From Heyndrickxia ginsengihumi (GTDB taxonomy: Bacteria; Bacillota; Bacilli; Bacillales; Bacillaceae_C), in the NCBI RefSeq assembly GCF_011008565.1, contig NZ_JAAIWK010000014.1, positions 1 through 64,000 on the forward strand: DNA of 64,000 nt, written 5' to 3'. Every line of letters starts with the position of its first letter. The stretch's first letter is position 1. Position numbers and translations under genes: made by a program. The notes under the pieces were generated by a model, which was not told the DNA's origin, did no database searches, and saw only the letters and a list, made by a program, of their open reading frames with translations. Below are positions 44,205-53,463 of the stretch, one piece after another.

Positions 44205-45491
44205 ATGAAGTTGAGCAATGAAGCTTTGCTTGCGATTGGAATATTTATTGTTACATATGGATTGATTATTTCAGAAAAAATTCATCGTACGATTGTAGCG
44301 ATGCTTGGCGGTGGATTGATTGTTTTATTTGGAATAGTTGGACAAGATACTGCATTAGAACATATCGATTTTAATACTTTAGGGTTATTAACCGGAATGA
44401 TGATTATTGTCAGTATTACAGCAGAAACAGGTGTTTTTAAATATGTAGCCATATGGTCTGCGAAAAAAGTAAAAGGGAAGCCTTTATACATTCTTGTTGC
44501 CCTTTCTGTTATAACAGCATTTGGTTCAGCTTTTTTAGACAATGTCACAACAGTCTTGTTAATGGTGCCGATAACATTTAGTATTACTAGACAATTAAAT
44601 ATATCTCCGATGCCATTTTTAATCTCTGAAATATTAATGTCCAACATCGGCGGGACAGCGACGATGATTGGAGATCCCCCAAATATTATGATTGGAAGTG
44701 CTGTACATACATTAACCTTTGGAAAATTTATTACGAATTTAACGCCAATCATCCTAATCATTGTAATTATCACGATTCTTTTGTTGATTGCGATTTATCG
44801 CAAGCAGTTAAAAGTTGATGATAGCGTACGGCAAAGAATTGTAGAATTAAATGAAAAAGATGAAATCAATAATCCAGCGCTAATGATCAAATCTTTAAGT
44901 ATTATGTTGTTAACGATTATCGGTTTCTTTTTACATCAAATCATTGGTGTGGAATCTGCAACAATTGCGTTACTCGGTGCCTTTTTATTATTGCTGTTAT
45001 CTGGAGAAAGCTATTTAGAGAAGTCCTTAGCAAAAGTTGAATGGACGACAATCTTTTTCTTTGTAGGTCTCTTTGTTCTTGTATCAGGACTTGAAGAAAC
45101 GGGCGTCATTAAACAAATTGCCTCTTTTGTTATTAAATTAACAGGTGGAAATGAAATAGCTAGTTCTTTTCTCGTATTGTGGTTTAGTTCCATCGCATCT
45201 GCATTTGTTGATAATATCCCGTTTGTTGCAACGATGATCCCGCTCATCCAACAAATGGGGACGTTAGGGGTTCACGACTTAGAACCATTATGGTGGAGTT
45301 TATCTTTAGGAGCTTGTTTAGGTGGCAATGGTACTTTAATCGGAGCGAGTGCAAACTTGATCGTTGCTGGGCTGGCTGGTAAAGAAGGATACAACATTTC
45401 GTTTGTAAAGTACTTTCTAATTGGATTTCCATTAATGCTCGTTTCGATTGTCATTTCAATGGTATATATTTATTTAAGATATTTATTGTAG
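44205..45491 (+). CDS. ArsB/NhaD-family ion transporter
   Basis: 428 residues, about 11-12 membrane helices of the ion transporter superfamily. AFLDNVTTVLLMVPI and SAFVDNIPFVATMIPL are the paired inverted-repeat motifs. MSNIGGTATMIGDPPNIMIG and ACLGGNGTLIGASANLI are the matching half-site loops. The substrate could be arsenite, sodium/proton or an organic anion. Starts at ATG 44205 or TTG 44211 are both near AAAAGGAG. A small gene follows after 11 bases. It has a structured leader. Confidence 0.88.
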   Translation: MKLSNEALLAIGIFIVTYGLIISEKIHRTIVAMLGGGLIVLFGIVGQDTALEHIDFNTLGLLTGMMIIVSITAETGVFKYVAIWSAKKVKGKPLYILVALSVITAFGSAFLDNVTTVLLMVPITFSITRQLNISPMPFLISEILMSNIGGTATMIGDPPNIMIGSAVHTLTFGKFITNLTPIILIIVIITILLLIAIYRKQLKVDDSVRQRIVELNEKDEINNPALMIKSLSIMLLTIIGFFLHQIIGVESATIALLGAFLLLLLSGESYLEKSLAKVEWTTIFFFVGLFVLVSGLEETGVIKQIASFVIKLTGGNEIASSFLVLWFSSIASAFVDNIPFVATMIPLIQQMGTLGVHDLEPLWWSLSLGACLGGNGTLIGASANLIVAGLAGKEGYNISFVKYFLIGFPLMLVSIVISMVYIYLRYLL

Positions 45492-45502
45492 GAGGTAAAG
45501 GG

Positions 45503-45784
45503 ATGAATGCTTTGCAATATAGTGTCGCTGCTGATAAAATTCTTCTCCAGGAAAATAAAAGAGATGAAGATATTGAGTTTATCATAAAGTTCCAAAAAGC
45601 TGAAATACAAAAAGACTTGCATGAGCTTAGACAATTTTTTGAAAACGATGCTGTTTATTCAGATGTTCTATTTTACACGTATAAAGATCATTTACAGGTA
45701 ATTGTTAAAAAGGAATCGTATGTAAGTTTTATTCTCGGATTATTCAAATGGAAGCTGTTAAAAAACGTACAATGGAATGAATAA
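45503..45784 (+). CDS. Small conserved-looking hypothetical protein
   Basis: 93 residues, ribosome site AGGAGGTAAAGGG. The N-terminal half is acidic and helical (ENKRDEDIEFIIKFQKAEIQ); the C-terminal half is beta-rich with VLFYTYKDHLQVIVKKESYV. No family recognised. It lies 11 bases after the permease gene and shares its terminator, so it probably acts with the permease, perhaps as a cytoplasmic accessory. Confidence 0.75.
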   Translation: MNALQYSVAADKILLQENKRDEDIEFIIKFQKAEIQKDLHELRQFFENDAVYSDVLFYTYKDHLQVIVKKESYVSFILGLFKWKLLKNVQWNE

Positions 45785-45790
45785 TGAACG

Positions 45791-45815
45791 GGGGCTGCAG
45801 AAGCAGCTCCTTTTA
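45791..45815 (+). terminator. Terminator of the permease operon
   Basis: GGGGCTGC (45791-45798) pairs with GCAGCTCC (45803-45810) around AGAA, followed by TTTTATT. Confidence 0.85.
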
Positions 45816-45964
45816 TTATGGAAGCAACTTTGGTGGGAATTTTTCGCTCCAAGATATTCGCTTCAATCAACTGGTGTTTTAACAGGTAGTATTTAAAAAA
45901 TGCGTTTTTCCTTATATGGCTGTTTGTGCATTCTTTGTTGTTTTTTTATCAAAAAAGAGTTGAT

Positions 45965-46050
45965 ATCTGCTCCAGGTTGCTCGCTTTCCGTAGGCTGATG
46001 CTGAGCCTCTTCGACGTTGCACGCCTGCAGGGTCCATCTATCTCGCTAAT
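45965..46050. repeat. GC-rich repeat relic
   Basis: CTCGCTTTCCGTAGGCTGAT and GAGCCTCTTCGACG, CTGCAGGGTCCATC form an inverted, degraded version of the GC-rich core common in Bacillaceae spacers. The rest of 45816-46302 has no gene. Confidence 0.4.
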
Positions 46051-46302
46051 CACGAGAAAGTTATGAACAGTTTAAGTGAACAAATTATATAATAACAATC
46101 TTTTCTGAAGTGTATGATTTATAGGAGCTTGTTGCTTTAAAATCATGTGATGAACGAGGGAAGTTTATTATACGTAACACTTTTTCTCGTGAATAGTCGA
46201 TCATTATCTCTTATGATGAAATATAATAAACTGAATATGTTGCTGTTTTCTTTCTGATGTTATAGTAAAGATACTGAAGTCGATATGAGAGGGGCTAACG
46301 AT

Positions 46303-47073
46303 ATGGGTGATAATAAGAGTGATGTTCAACAGCAGTTTGGCAGAAGTGCAGAATCTTATGTACAAAGTAAGCTGCATAAAGAAGGGAAGGATCTGCAAAA
46401 GTTGGTAAGTATTGCACATATAGACGGCAGTGAAAAAGTACTCGATATAGCAACAGGCGGAGGGCATACGGCGAATGCTTTTGCGCCTATTGTAAATGAA
46501 GTAACTGCTCTTGATTTAACGAAGGAAATGCTCGTGGCTGCTGAGCGATTCATTAAAGAAAATGGTCATGAAAATGTTCAATTTGTTCGTGGAGATGCAG
46601 AGAAGCTCCCATTTTCTGATGAAACATTCAATATCGTTACATGCCGAATCGCACCTCATCATTTTCCGAACATAAAGACATTTGTTTCTGAAGTATACAG
46701 AGTGCTTAAGAAGGATGGACAGTTTTTATTAGATGATAACGTTGTACCAGAATTAACCGCATTTGACCAATTCTACAACACAATTGAAAAAATGAGAGAT
46801 TACAGCCATTTCCGTGCCTGGAAAAAATCAGAATGGCTGCAGCTCCTGGAAGCAACCGGCTTCGTCATTCAAGAATGGCATCGTTTTGAAAAACAATTTA
46901 CTTTTGAACCGTGGTGCAATCGGATGAATTTATCAATTACGAAAAAGGACGAATTAACAACATACATGATTAACACATCTGAAGAGATACGAAAGAAATT
47001 TGCAATTATAATTGAAAACAATAAAGTCATTTCGTTCAAGGGAGAAGCAGTTGTGTTGAAGGCAGTGAAATAA
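46303..47073 (+). CDS. Class I SAM methyltransferase (UbiE-like)
   Basis: 256 residues. FGRSAESYVQSKLHKEGKDL, VLDIATGGGHTANAFAPIVN (motif I), ALDLTKEMLVAAERF, GDAEKLPFSDETFNIVTCRI and HHFPNIKTFVSEVYRVLKKD are typical of the YcgJ/UbiE group. ATG 46303 is 10 bases after GAGAGGGG and is preferred to ATG 46285. Substrate unknown. The following 47074-47385 stretch shows no supported gene. Confidence 0.88.
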   Translation: MGDNKSDVQQQFGRSAESYVQSKLHKEGKDLQKLVSIAHIDGSEKVLDIATGGGHTANAFAPIVNEVTALDLTKEMLVAAERFIKENGHENVQFVRGDAEKLPFSDETFNIVTCRIAPHHFPNIKTFVSEVYRVLKKDGQFLLDDNVVPELTAFDQFYNTIEKMRDYSHFRAWKKSEWLQLLEATGFVIQEWHRFEKQFTFEPWCNRMNLSITKKDELTTYMINTSEEIRKKFAIIIENNKVISFKGEAVVLKAVK

Positions 47074-47385
47074 TTGATCTTTAATGGTTAAGCATACCCC
47101 AACTACTAAAATAAAGCTATAGAAAAATCTGCGCTGTTTTTCTGTTAATCTCGTATTCTCAAGAGGATAATCAATTTGATTAATATATTCGCTTTATGAT
47201 TTTGCCTTCTAAACGTAATCAATGGATTTTTTATTTTGATTCATTTATGATAAGAAAAGGAATAGGTTTCTTTTCCTTAGCGAATCTAGCGGTAATAAAC
47301 TTGATGCTGACTAGATTTTACGGGGATGAGGGGGAGAATGTCGAAATAAAGTTAGGATTGTACACTTGTTTGAACTTTATTTCAT

Positions 47386-47422
47386 GAGGAGGTGCAACCA
47401 AAGCAAGCCAAAATGCTTTGGT
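47386..47422 (+). promoter_or_regulatory. Distant Shine-Dalgarno and hairpin before the MBL gene
   Basis: GAGGAGGTG (47386-47394) is 36 bases before ATG 47430. A perfect 9-bp stem, ACCAAAGCA (47397-47405) with TGCTTTGGT (47414-47422), occupies the gap. If folded it leaves about 9 unpaired bases between ribosome site and start. A 14-codon frame (47384-47428) ending just before the ATG is an alternative explanation. Confidence 0.5.
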
Positions 47423-47429
47423 GTTTAAA

Positions 47430-48173
47430 ATGAAAATTGCTGAAGGAATTGAAATGTTAGAAATTGAAGGAAATATGATGGGTAACCGCATGGTGATTAA
47501 TCCGACACTACTTTATGATGGTCAACATGCCGTTTTAGTCGATACTGGCATGCCTGGACAATTAGAGTTGATTCAAGCTGCGATGGCAAAAGCGGGTGTT
47601 CCATTTGAGCGAATTGACGGCGTCATTTTAACCCATCAGGATATTGACCATATTGGTGGGATACAGGATGTTATTAATGCGGTTGGAAAGCCCATTGATG
47701 TTTATGCACATGCTGAAGATCAGCCGTATATTGAGGGAGAGAAGGAACCAATAAAAATGACACGTGAGCGCGTGACGCAAATGTTGTCAAGATTCCCTGA
47801 GGATATACGACCGCAAATGGAGAAAGTTTTTCGAAATCTTCCAACTGCTAAAGTGACGAAAGTCGTTGCTGACGGAGAAGTACTTCCTATTTTTGGCGGC
47901 GTTGAAGTTATTTTTACTCCTGGGCATACACCTGGTCATATTAGCTTATACCATCGCCCAAGCAAGACACTTATTGCAGGTGATGCAACAGTTTCTCAAG
48001 ATGGGAAAATTCTTGGCCCTAATCCGCAAGTAACACCTAATATGGAGCAAGCGCTTAAGTCTCAAAGCAAATTTACTCGTTTTGATGTCGCAAATCTAAT
48101 CTGCTATCATGGTGGATTTTGTGATCATGAAGTAAATGAACAATTTCGTAAATTGTCTGAGGACAATCAATAA
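47430..48173 (+). CDS. MBL-fold metallo-hydrolase
   Basis: 247 residues. VDTGMPGQLELIQ, LTHQDIDHIGGI (HxxDH, with Gln in place of the usual second His of the HxHxDH motif), FTPGHTPGHISLYH, LIAGDATVSQDG and ICYHGGF carry the metal-binding set. Typical of the large cytoplasmic hydrolase group annotated as beta-lactamase-like; the substrate is not known. The ribosome site is unusual (see the leader feature). A TTG at 47418 is a less likely start. Confidence 0.85.
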   Translation: MKIAEGIEMLEIEGNMMGNRMVINPTLLYDGQHAVLVDTGMPGQLELIQAAMAKAGVPFERIDGVILTHQDIDHIGGIQDVINAVGKPIDVYAHAEDQPYIEGEKEPIKMTRERVTQMLSRFPEDIRPQMEKVFRNLPTAKVTKVVADGEVLPIFGGVEVIFTPGHTPGHISLYHRPSKTLIAGDATVSQDGKILGPNPQVTPNMEQALKSQSKFTRFDVANLICYHGGFCDHEVNEQFRKLSEDNQ

Positions 48174-48194
48174 GTAGGTTAATTTCCTGCTTAA

Positions 48195-48227
48195 GGTCAG
48201 CCAGAGATTTCTGGTTGACCCTTTTTG
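48195..48227 (+). terminator. Terminator after the MBL gene
   Basis: GGTCAGCCAGA (48195-48205) pairs with TCTGGTTGACC (48210-48220), one G-U pair, followed by CTTTTT. Confidence 0.85.
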
Positions 48228-48286
48228 CTTGTTAAAATTAGTTATGGGAAATATGAAATAAAAAATCATTATAAGGAGGAGACGGC

Positions 48287-49729
48287 ATGAAAGAAAAATA
48301 CTATCCTTGGATGCTCCTCTCTGTTACGAGTTTAGGTGTATTACTTTCAACTTTAAATTTAAGCACATTAAATGTTGCGCTGCCAGAAGTAGCAACACAT
48401 TTTCATGCGAATGAATTGGCCTCCAATTGGATCTTATTATCCTATATGTTGGTCAATACCATTTTTATATTAGTGTTCGGAAAAATTGCGGATATTTTTG
48501 GAAGACGAGGAATGTACTTAATCGGTTTGCTTGAATTCACGATTGTCAGTTTTTTATGCGGGATTGCGCCAAATGTCTGGGTATTAATTGTATTGCGTGC
48601 ATTACAAGCACTTGGAGGAGCTCTAATTATTACGAACACAACTCCATTAATTACAGATGCATTTCCTGCTAAAAAACTCGGAACCGGATTAAGCATTAAT
48701 GTGTTAGTGGCGTCAATGTCTCAGTTAATTGGGCCAGTTGTAGGTGGATTTTTAGTGTCTCATTTTGGTTGGCGCTGGGTATTTTGGTTTAACGTACCTG
48801 TTGGCATCATTGGGTTTATTTGGGGGATGTTTACCTTAAGAGCTGTACCAGGAGAAGCAAAAGGTGAGAAAGTGGATTGGACTGGAAATGTCATTACTTT
48901 TCTTGGCCTTGGCGGTTTAATTCTTGCCATGTCAGAAGGAGGAACTGCTGGCTGGGGAAGCCTTCCAGTTATAATTGGACTTATTTTATTTGTCGTGTTA
49001 GCCTTTATTTTTTTCGTGGTCGAAAAGCATACTAGATTTCCGATGATCGATTTTACGCTTTTTTATGACCGACCATATGCAATGGCTAATTTAGCCACGT
49101 TTTTTAATTCACTCGCTCGTTCTTCGGTCATGCTATTAATTGCACTATTTTATCAAGTGGTAGACTCCGAAGACCCATTCATTGCCGGTCTAAAAGTATT
49201 GCCGATTACAATTGGCATGATGATCGGCTCTCTCATTGTTGGCGCACTAACAGTGAAGTATAGTGCGCGTTTGTTGTCAACTGCCGGTCTTTTTGGAACG
49301 TGTATTGGCATGTTGTTATTGACATGGAAAATTGGTGACCAAGACTCATTAATTTGGATCATGGTCGGACAATTGCTCATTGGAATTGGAACTGGTGTCT
49401 TCCAAACACCAAATACACAGTCTATTATGTTAACAGTTCCCCATGAAAGGCGGGGGCTTGCGAACGGCATTCGTTCAATGCTACAAAACATGGGAGCAGT
49501 CATAAGTACCGCTTTATCTTTAATGATTGTGACGAGTTTACTGCCGCCACATTTAAAGTCAGCTCTTTATGCTGGTGCAGGAGCGCATATTAGCGCAGGA
49601 GATACACATTTAATCGTTATCGGATACCGGACCGCATTTTTAGTGATGCTCTTCTTAACCTTATTGGCAATTGCGGTATCTTTTTTGCGTAATACGAAAA
49701 AAGAAAAGCTTGTGAAACATCCTGTTTGA
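48287..49729 (+). CDS. MFS drug exporter, DHA2 (EmrB/QacA) family, 14 helices
   Basis: 480 residues with about 14 membrane segments. LSTLNVALPEVATHF is the motif D1 region; GKIADIFGRRGMYLIG is motif A; LRALQALGGALIITNTTPLI is motif B. GPVVGGFLVSHFGWRWVFWF NVPVG is motif C plus the DHA2 loop. AAGGAGGAG precedes the ATG. Likely proton-driven multidrug efflux. No regulator is adjacent. Confidence 0.9.
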   Translation: MKEKYYPWMLLSVTSLGVLLSTLNLSTLNVALPEVATHFHANELASNWILLSYMLVNTIFILVFGKIADIFGRRGMYLIGLLEFTIVSFLCGIAPNVWVLIVLRALQALGGALIITNTTPLITDAFPAKKLGTGLSINVLVASMSQLIGPVVGGFLVSHFGWRWVFWFNVPVGIIGFIWGMFTLRAVPGEAKGEKVDWTGNVITFLGLGGLILAMSEGGTAGWGSLPVIIGLILFVVLAFIFFVVEKHTRFPMIDFTLFYDRPYAMANLATFFNSLARSSVMLLIALFYQVVDSEDPFIAGLKVLPITIGMMIGSLIVGALTVKYSARLLSTAGLFGTCIGMLLLTWKIGDQDSLIWIMVGQLLIGIGTGVFQTPNTQSIMLTVPHERRGLANGIRSMLQNMGAVISTALSLMIVTSLLPPHLKSALYAGAGAHISAGDTHLIVIGYRTAFLVMLFLTLLAIAVSFLRNTKKEKLVKHPV

Positions 49730-49757
49730 GGAATAGATTCATATATTTATAAAAGGG

Positions 49758-49795
49758 AAATCGGCTAAACTGTAAATAGTTTGCCGATTTTTATA
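49758..49795 (+). terminator. Terminator after the DHA2 exporter gene
   Basis: AAATCGGCTAAAC pairs with GTTTGCCGATTT across an 8-base loop with one bulge, followed by TTA and a short T run. The 49796-50096 stretch has no gene. Confidence 0.75.
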
Positions 49796-50096
49796 TGAGC
49801 GTATTGTCTTTAAATAAGAGTAAAATATAATATTGTTATGTAAACTAAAAATGTTATTCAATACTTTATAAGCCTTCAGTTCGATCTTTATTTTCATGAA
49901 ACAACAAAAAGTTCACAGAGACATACGAAATCCTACTATTGGTGCAGGACGGTGTCGGTTACTGCGCTTGCCTGGGAAATTGAAACTATCATTCCGTTAA
50001 AAATAAGATCAGGGAAAAAATTGGTTTATTGCTGAATGCGAATTTGTATAGCCATGTTTCGCTAAAAAACAGGAAATAAGGTTTAAAATATAGCAA

Positions 50097-50645
50097 TTAA
50101 ATATGTAAATAATCGGATTTGAACATGCTGTAATATAGGGTAGTGACATGTTTATTTCCTAATTTTTTTAAGACTTCTTTTTTGGTAAATTGATATGTAA
50201 ATCCGCATTTTTCGTTTACTCTCTGTGAATTATGATTAAAATCGAAATGTCCACACCAAATTAAATCTAATGCTCATTCAATAAATCCATAATGAATGAT
50301 TCTTTTTACAGCTTCTGGCATGATTTCTTTCCCCCAGTATTGAGGATGCAATACATAACCAATTTCCCTTTGCTTTAAATCGGCAAGACTGTCATCTGGT
50401 TTTCTACTATGAAGACCGATGCTGCCAATCATTTTATTCTCGTTTTTTAATACAATCGCATAAGTATCTTCGTTTTCGATAAAACTGTTTATGGCTTCTT
50501 TGCTTTCTTCCTCGTTTTTATGTGGCGCCCAACCAGCATTCGGTCCTACTAATTCGCTTTTAGCATATTCGTATAAATCCGTACTGTCAGATAATTTCCA
50601 GTTTCTGATTATTAATCGATCAGTTTTTAGCGGTTCCATAAACAA
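50097..50645 (-). pseudogene. RimJ/RimL-type GNAT acetyltransferase interrupted by one TGA
   Basis: The frame from ATG 50645 (ribosome site AGGAGGTT) reads LKTDRLIIRNWKLSDSTDLY, IGSIGLHSRKP, LKQREIGYVLHPQYWGKEIM, then TGA at 50276-50274. The same frame continues without shift: ALDLIWCGHFDFNHNSQRVN EKCGFTYQFTKKEVL to TAA at 50097. Read through, the protein is 181 residues plus the stop position, the normal family length. A single nonsense change is the simplest account. Confidence 0.8.
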
Positions 50646-51015
50646 CCTCCTAATTCGTTTTTACAATATTATAACATTTGCTATGATAAGCTTATAGAAG
50701 CTTTAAAAGAATGTGGAAGGTTAGTAGTGCAGTACCTATCTTGAAATTGAAGACATTAGAATGATATGTGCATTGTTGCTGACAAGGTTGTTGATTAGAA
50801 GAACATCCTAATTGTTAAGTGGATTGAGGGTGCCTTCAAAAAAATGTTGCTTCTATAATTTGTAAGTGTACGTACTGTATGGTTAGTGGACCGATTACGA
50901 TTTGTGAATGAAACTGATAAAATGGGCTGTTAAAATTGTACAATTTCCATTCAAGAACTTCGTACGACTCATTTATCATAAATGATCTTTCATCTTTTTA
51001 GAGGAGGGGGTTACG

Positions 51016-51654
51016 ATTAAAGTTATTTTAATACATGGTTTTAATAAAACATCAAAGGACATATGGACATTAGAAAATAATTTAAAGCAGTTCGGATATG
51101 AATGCTTTTCTCCAGATTTCGAACTTACATATAAAGAGATTGAACATTCAACTGCCGTTTTAGAAGAGATTTTGGAAGAAATGGATACATTTCATTTAAA
51201 AACGGATGAAAAAGTCCATTTGATTGGTCATAGTACAGGTGGACTAGTGATTAGAAAATTAATTGCTAATTCGAAGTATGTCCATAAAATTGGCAGATGT
51301 GTTTTGATCGCGTCACCGAATAAAGGCAGCAGGCTCGCGAATATTGCAGGGAATATAAAGCCCTATGTTGAGATTTATAAGACATTAAAGTCTCTTCGTT
51401 ATGAAAGTGTTGCAAAATTGAATCATAATGATGAGACTGATATCGAAATGGCAGCAATTGCCGGGAATCACAACAATCTTTTATTAGGAAAATTAATTGG
51501 TGGTGTGAACGATGGCAGAGTCGAAGTCGAATCTGTTTATTTACCACATTTAAAAGACTTTATGATCTTGCCGTATGGGCATAAAGATATTCATCATCAG
51601 CCAGAAACGGCAAGATGGGTAGATGCCTTTTTAAGAACAGGTAAATTTCAATAA
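51016..51654 (+). CDS. Alpha/beta hydrolase with an apparent ATT start codon
   Basis: The frame begins KVILIHGFNKTSKDIWTLEN, the expected first strand and oxyanion loop. GHSTGGLVIRKL has the nucleophile Ser, and GHKDIHHQP probably the His. ATT at 51016 is 8 bases after GAGGAGG (51001-51007) and replaces the usual ATG. The first standard start, TTG 51172, would delete the oxyanion strand. With ATT the protein has 212 residues. Lipase/esterase-like; it may be poorly expressed or start-impaired. Confidence 0.7.
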   Translation: MKVILIHGFNKTSKDIWTLENNLKQFGYECFSPDFELTYKEIEHSTAVLEEILEEMDTFHLKTDEKVHLIGHSTGGLVIRKLIANSKYVHKIGRCVLIASPNKGSRLANIAGNIKPYVEIYKTLKSLRYESVAKLNHNDETDIEMAAIAGNHNNLLLGKLIGGVNDGRVEVESVYLPHLKDFMILPYGHKDIHHQPETARWVDAFLRTGKFQ

Positions 51655-51658
51655 ACAA

Positions 51659-51686
51659 AAAACGCAGCATAATCAAGCCGCGTCTT
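51659..51686. terminator. Stem-loop between convergent hydrolase and ROK genes
   Basis: ACGCAGC and GCCGCGT pair with one mismatch; A runs on the left and T runs on the right suit both strands. Confidence 0.5.
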
Positions 51687-51696
51687 TGTGCCGTTT

Positions 51697-52572
51697 TTAG
51701 GGATGAAGCTTTTCATAAGCTTGTTTTGCTAGAAAAATGGCGCCGACGATACCCGAGTCATTTCCGAGTCCTGGAGAAATAATGTAATCAGATAATGATG
51801 CTGGTAATTGTATATAGCCGTTGATCAATTCAACTAATTTACTTTGAATAAGTGGAAACAGTTGTTTTTGATGCATAACACCGCCGCCTAAAATCACTTT
51901 TTTAGGCGATAGTATTAACATGTACTGCATAAGTGCTTGAGCGATATAGTAAGCTTCTATTTCCCAAACTTCTGTTTGATTCGCAAGCTCAACGCCCTTT
52001 TTCCCCCAACGTGCTTCAAGGGCAGGACCGGAAGCGAGACCTTCTAAACAATCTTGGTGAAAAGGACAAGCCCCAAGATAGCGATCATCTGGATGACGTC
52101 GAACAAGAATGTGCCCCATTTCTGGGTGCGAAAGCCCGTCAAGTATATGTCCTTTTACAATCGCCCCTGCTCCAATGCCGGTGCCAACAGTCATATAAAG
52201 GCAACTATCTAAGCCTTTTGCAGCACCAAGCGAGATTTCGCCAAGGGCAGCACTATTTACATCAGTGGAAAACCCAACAGGGACATGGAGTGCATGTTCA
52301 ACCGTTTGTTTGATCGGATAGTGCTGCCAAGCTGTTTTTGGGGTAGAGGTGATAAAACCGTAAGTTTCGCTGCTTGGATTAACATCTATTGGTCCAAAAG
52401 AGCCAATCCCGACAGCATTGACATTAAATGTTGAAAAGAATGTTAGGACATTTTCCATTGTTTCATCGGGAGTACGGGTTAAAAACTGTACTTTTTCTTT
52501 TATGTGTCCGCTTTCATCACCGACAGCACAAACGAATTTTGTTCCTCCTGCCTCGATTCCGCCAAATAACAT
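51697..52572 (-). CDS. ROK-family fructokinase (GmuE-like)
   Basis: Phosphorylates a hexose, probably fructose or mannose, with ATP. 291 residues. GGIEAGGTKFVCAVGDESG is the ATP phosphate loop. TVGTGIGAGAIVKG and the ROK zinc site HPEMGHILVRRHPDD plus CPFHQDC are intact, and VILGGGVMHQKQL follows. Last gene of the minus-strand PTS operon, as gmuE follows gmuR in B. subtilis. GGTGAAATGATATG gives the start. Confidence 0.9.
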   Translation of the reverse strand: MLFGGIEAGGTKFVCAVGDESGHIKEKVQFLTRTPDETMENVLTFFSTFNVNAVGIGSFGPIDVNPSSETYGFITSTPKTAWQHYPIKQTVEHALHVPVGFSTDVNSAALGEISLGAAKGLDSCLYMTVGTGIGAGAIVKGHILDGLSHPEMGHILVRRHPDDRYLGACPFHQDCLEGLASGPALEARWGKKGVELANQTEVWEIEAYYIAQALMQYMLILSPKKVILGGGVMHQKQLFPLIQSKLVELINGYIQLPASLSDYIISPGLGNDSGIVGAIFLAKQAYEKLHP

Positions 52573-52587
52573 ATCATTTCACCCTCA

Positions 52588-53304
52588 TTACGTTTTTTGG
52601 ATACTAACAGCTGTAAAAACAAACTTGTCATAACGATGTCGAGAAAAGGAATATTCAAATGGTACGCCTGTATTTAAGTATGAAATTTGTTCGACTTCAA
52701 GCACTGGATCATCCGGTGCGCATTGCAAATATTGTTGGTCCAATTCGTTTGGTTTACATGCTCGAATTTTCCGGTGGGAACCAGCAATTGTTAGTTTTAG
52801 ATGATTCTCAATATAGTGATAAATAGAGGAGTGCAGAACCTCATCTGTAATACCGCTAATTAAATCAGTCGGCATATATGTGTTTTCTATTACGTACGGC
52901 TCACCTTCAACAATTCTCAAGCGAATGATATGATAGACAGGTGTTTTTGCACTAATCGCCAAGTGTGAAGCCGTTTCAGCATCCGGAAACATCACTTCAT
53001 GTAAAATCACTTTACTTCGTACATCTTTGCCTTCCAGTAAGTGAGTAAGACCGAGAGATTCGTTTGTGCCGACATTTACAAGATGATTGTCTACTGCTGA
53101 TTTAACGATAAAAGTTCCATGACCCCGTCTTCGATAGAGAAGTCCTTCCATGACTAACATATCCAATGCTTTTTTTACAGTCATCCGGCTGCATTTAAAT
53201 TCCTTTGTGAGTGAAATTTCATCGGGAATCGGTGCGTCTGTCGAATATTCTTTTTCTAATATTCTTCGCTTTACTTCTTTTGCAATCGTTTCATATTTTG
53301 TCAT
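52588..53304 (-). CDS. GntR-family regulator with UTRA domain (GmuR-like)
   Basis: 238 residues. N-terminal GntR helix-turn-helix (IPDEISLTKEFKCSRMTVKK ALDMLV), then a UTRA effector domain of the HutC subfamily (VYHIIRLRIVEGEPYVIENT; SFSRHRYDKFVF). The start at 53304 has GAAGGTG 6 bases upstream and gives MTKYETIAKEV, as in GmuR. It lies within the PTS operon, and a palindrome before the first gene is its likely operator. A phosphosugar is the probable inducer. Confidence 0.9.
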   Translation of the reverse strand: MTKYETIAKEVKRRILEKEYSTDAPIPDEISLTKEFKCSRMTVKKALDMLVMEGLLYRRRGHGTFIVKSAVDNHLVNVGTNESLGLTHLLEGKDVRSKVILHEVMFPDAETASHLAISAKTPVYHIIRLRIVEGEPYVIENTYMPTDLISGITDEVLHSSIYHYIENHLKLTIAGSHRKIRACKPNELDQQYLQCAPDDPVLEVEQISYLNTGVPFEYSFSRHRYDKFVFTAVSIQKT

Positions 53305-53463
53305 TTTTACACCTTCTAAAAGATCCACTCACTTTTTTCCTGTTCTACTGAATAATATTATATCAATAGACAGAATATAAATGGGCCTTCAAATTGAAAA
53401 TATTTAAGAAAAGAAGGGGAGAGCCCAAAAATGAGTTGCTCACTTTACCCTTGAACTACCTGT

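Noticed and set aside
47196-47387. 63-codon plus-strand ORF
   Set aside because: No ribosome site and no recognisable family. It overlaps the Shine-Dalgarno region of the MBL gene only at its end.
51933-52313. 126-codon ORF opposite the ROK kinase gene
   Set aside because: Antisense shadow; low-complexity Gln-rich translation without family features.
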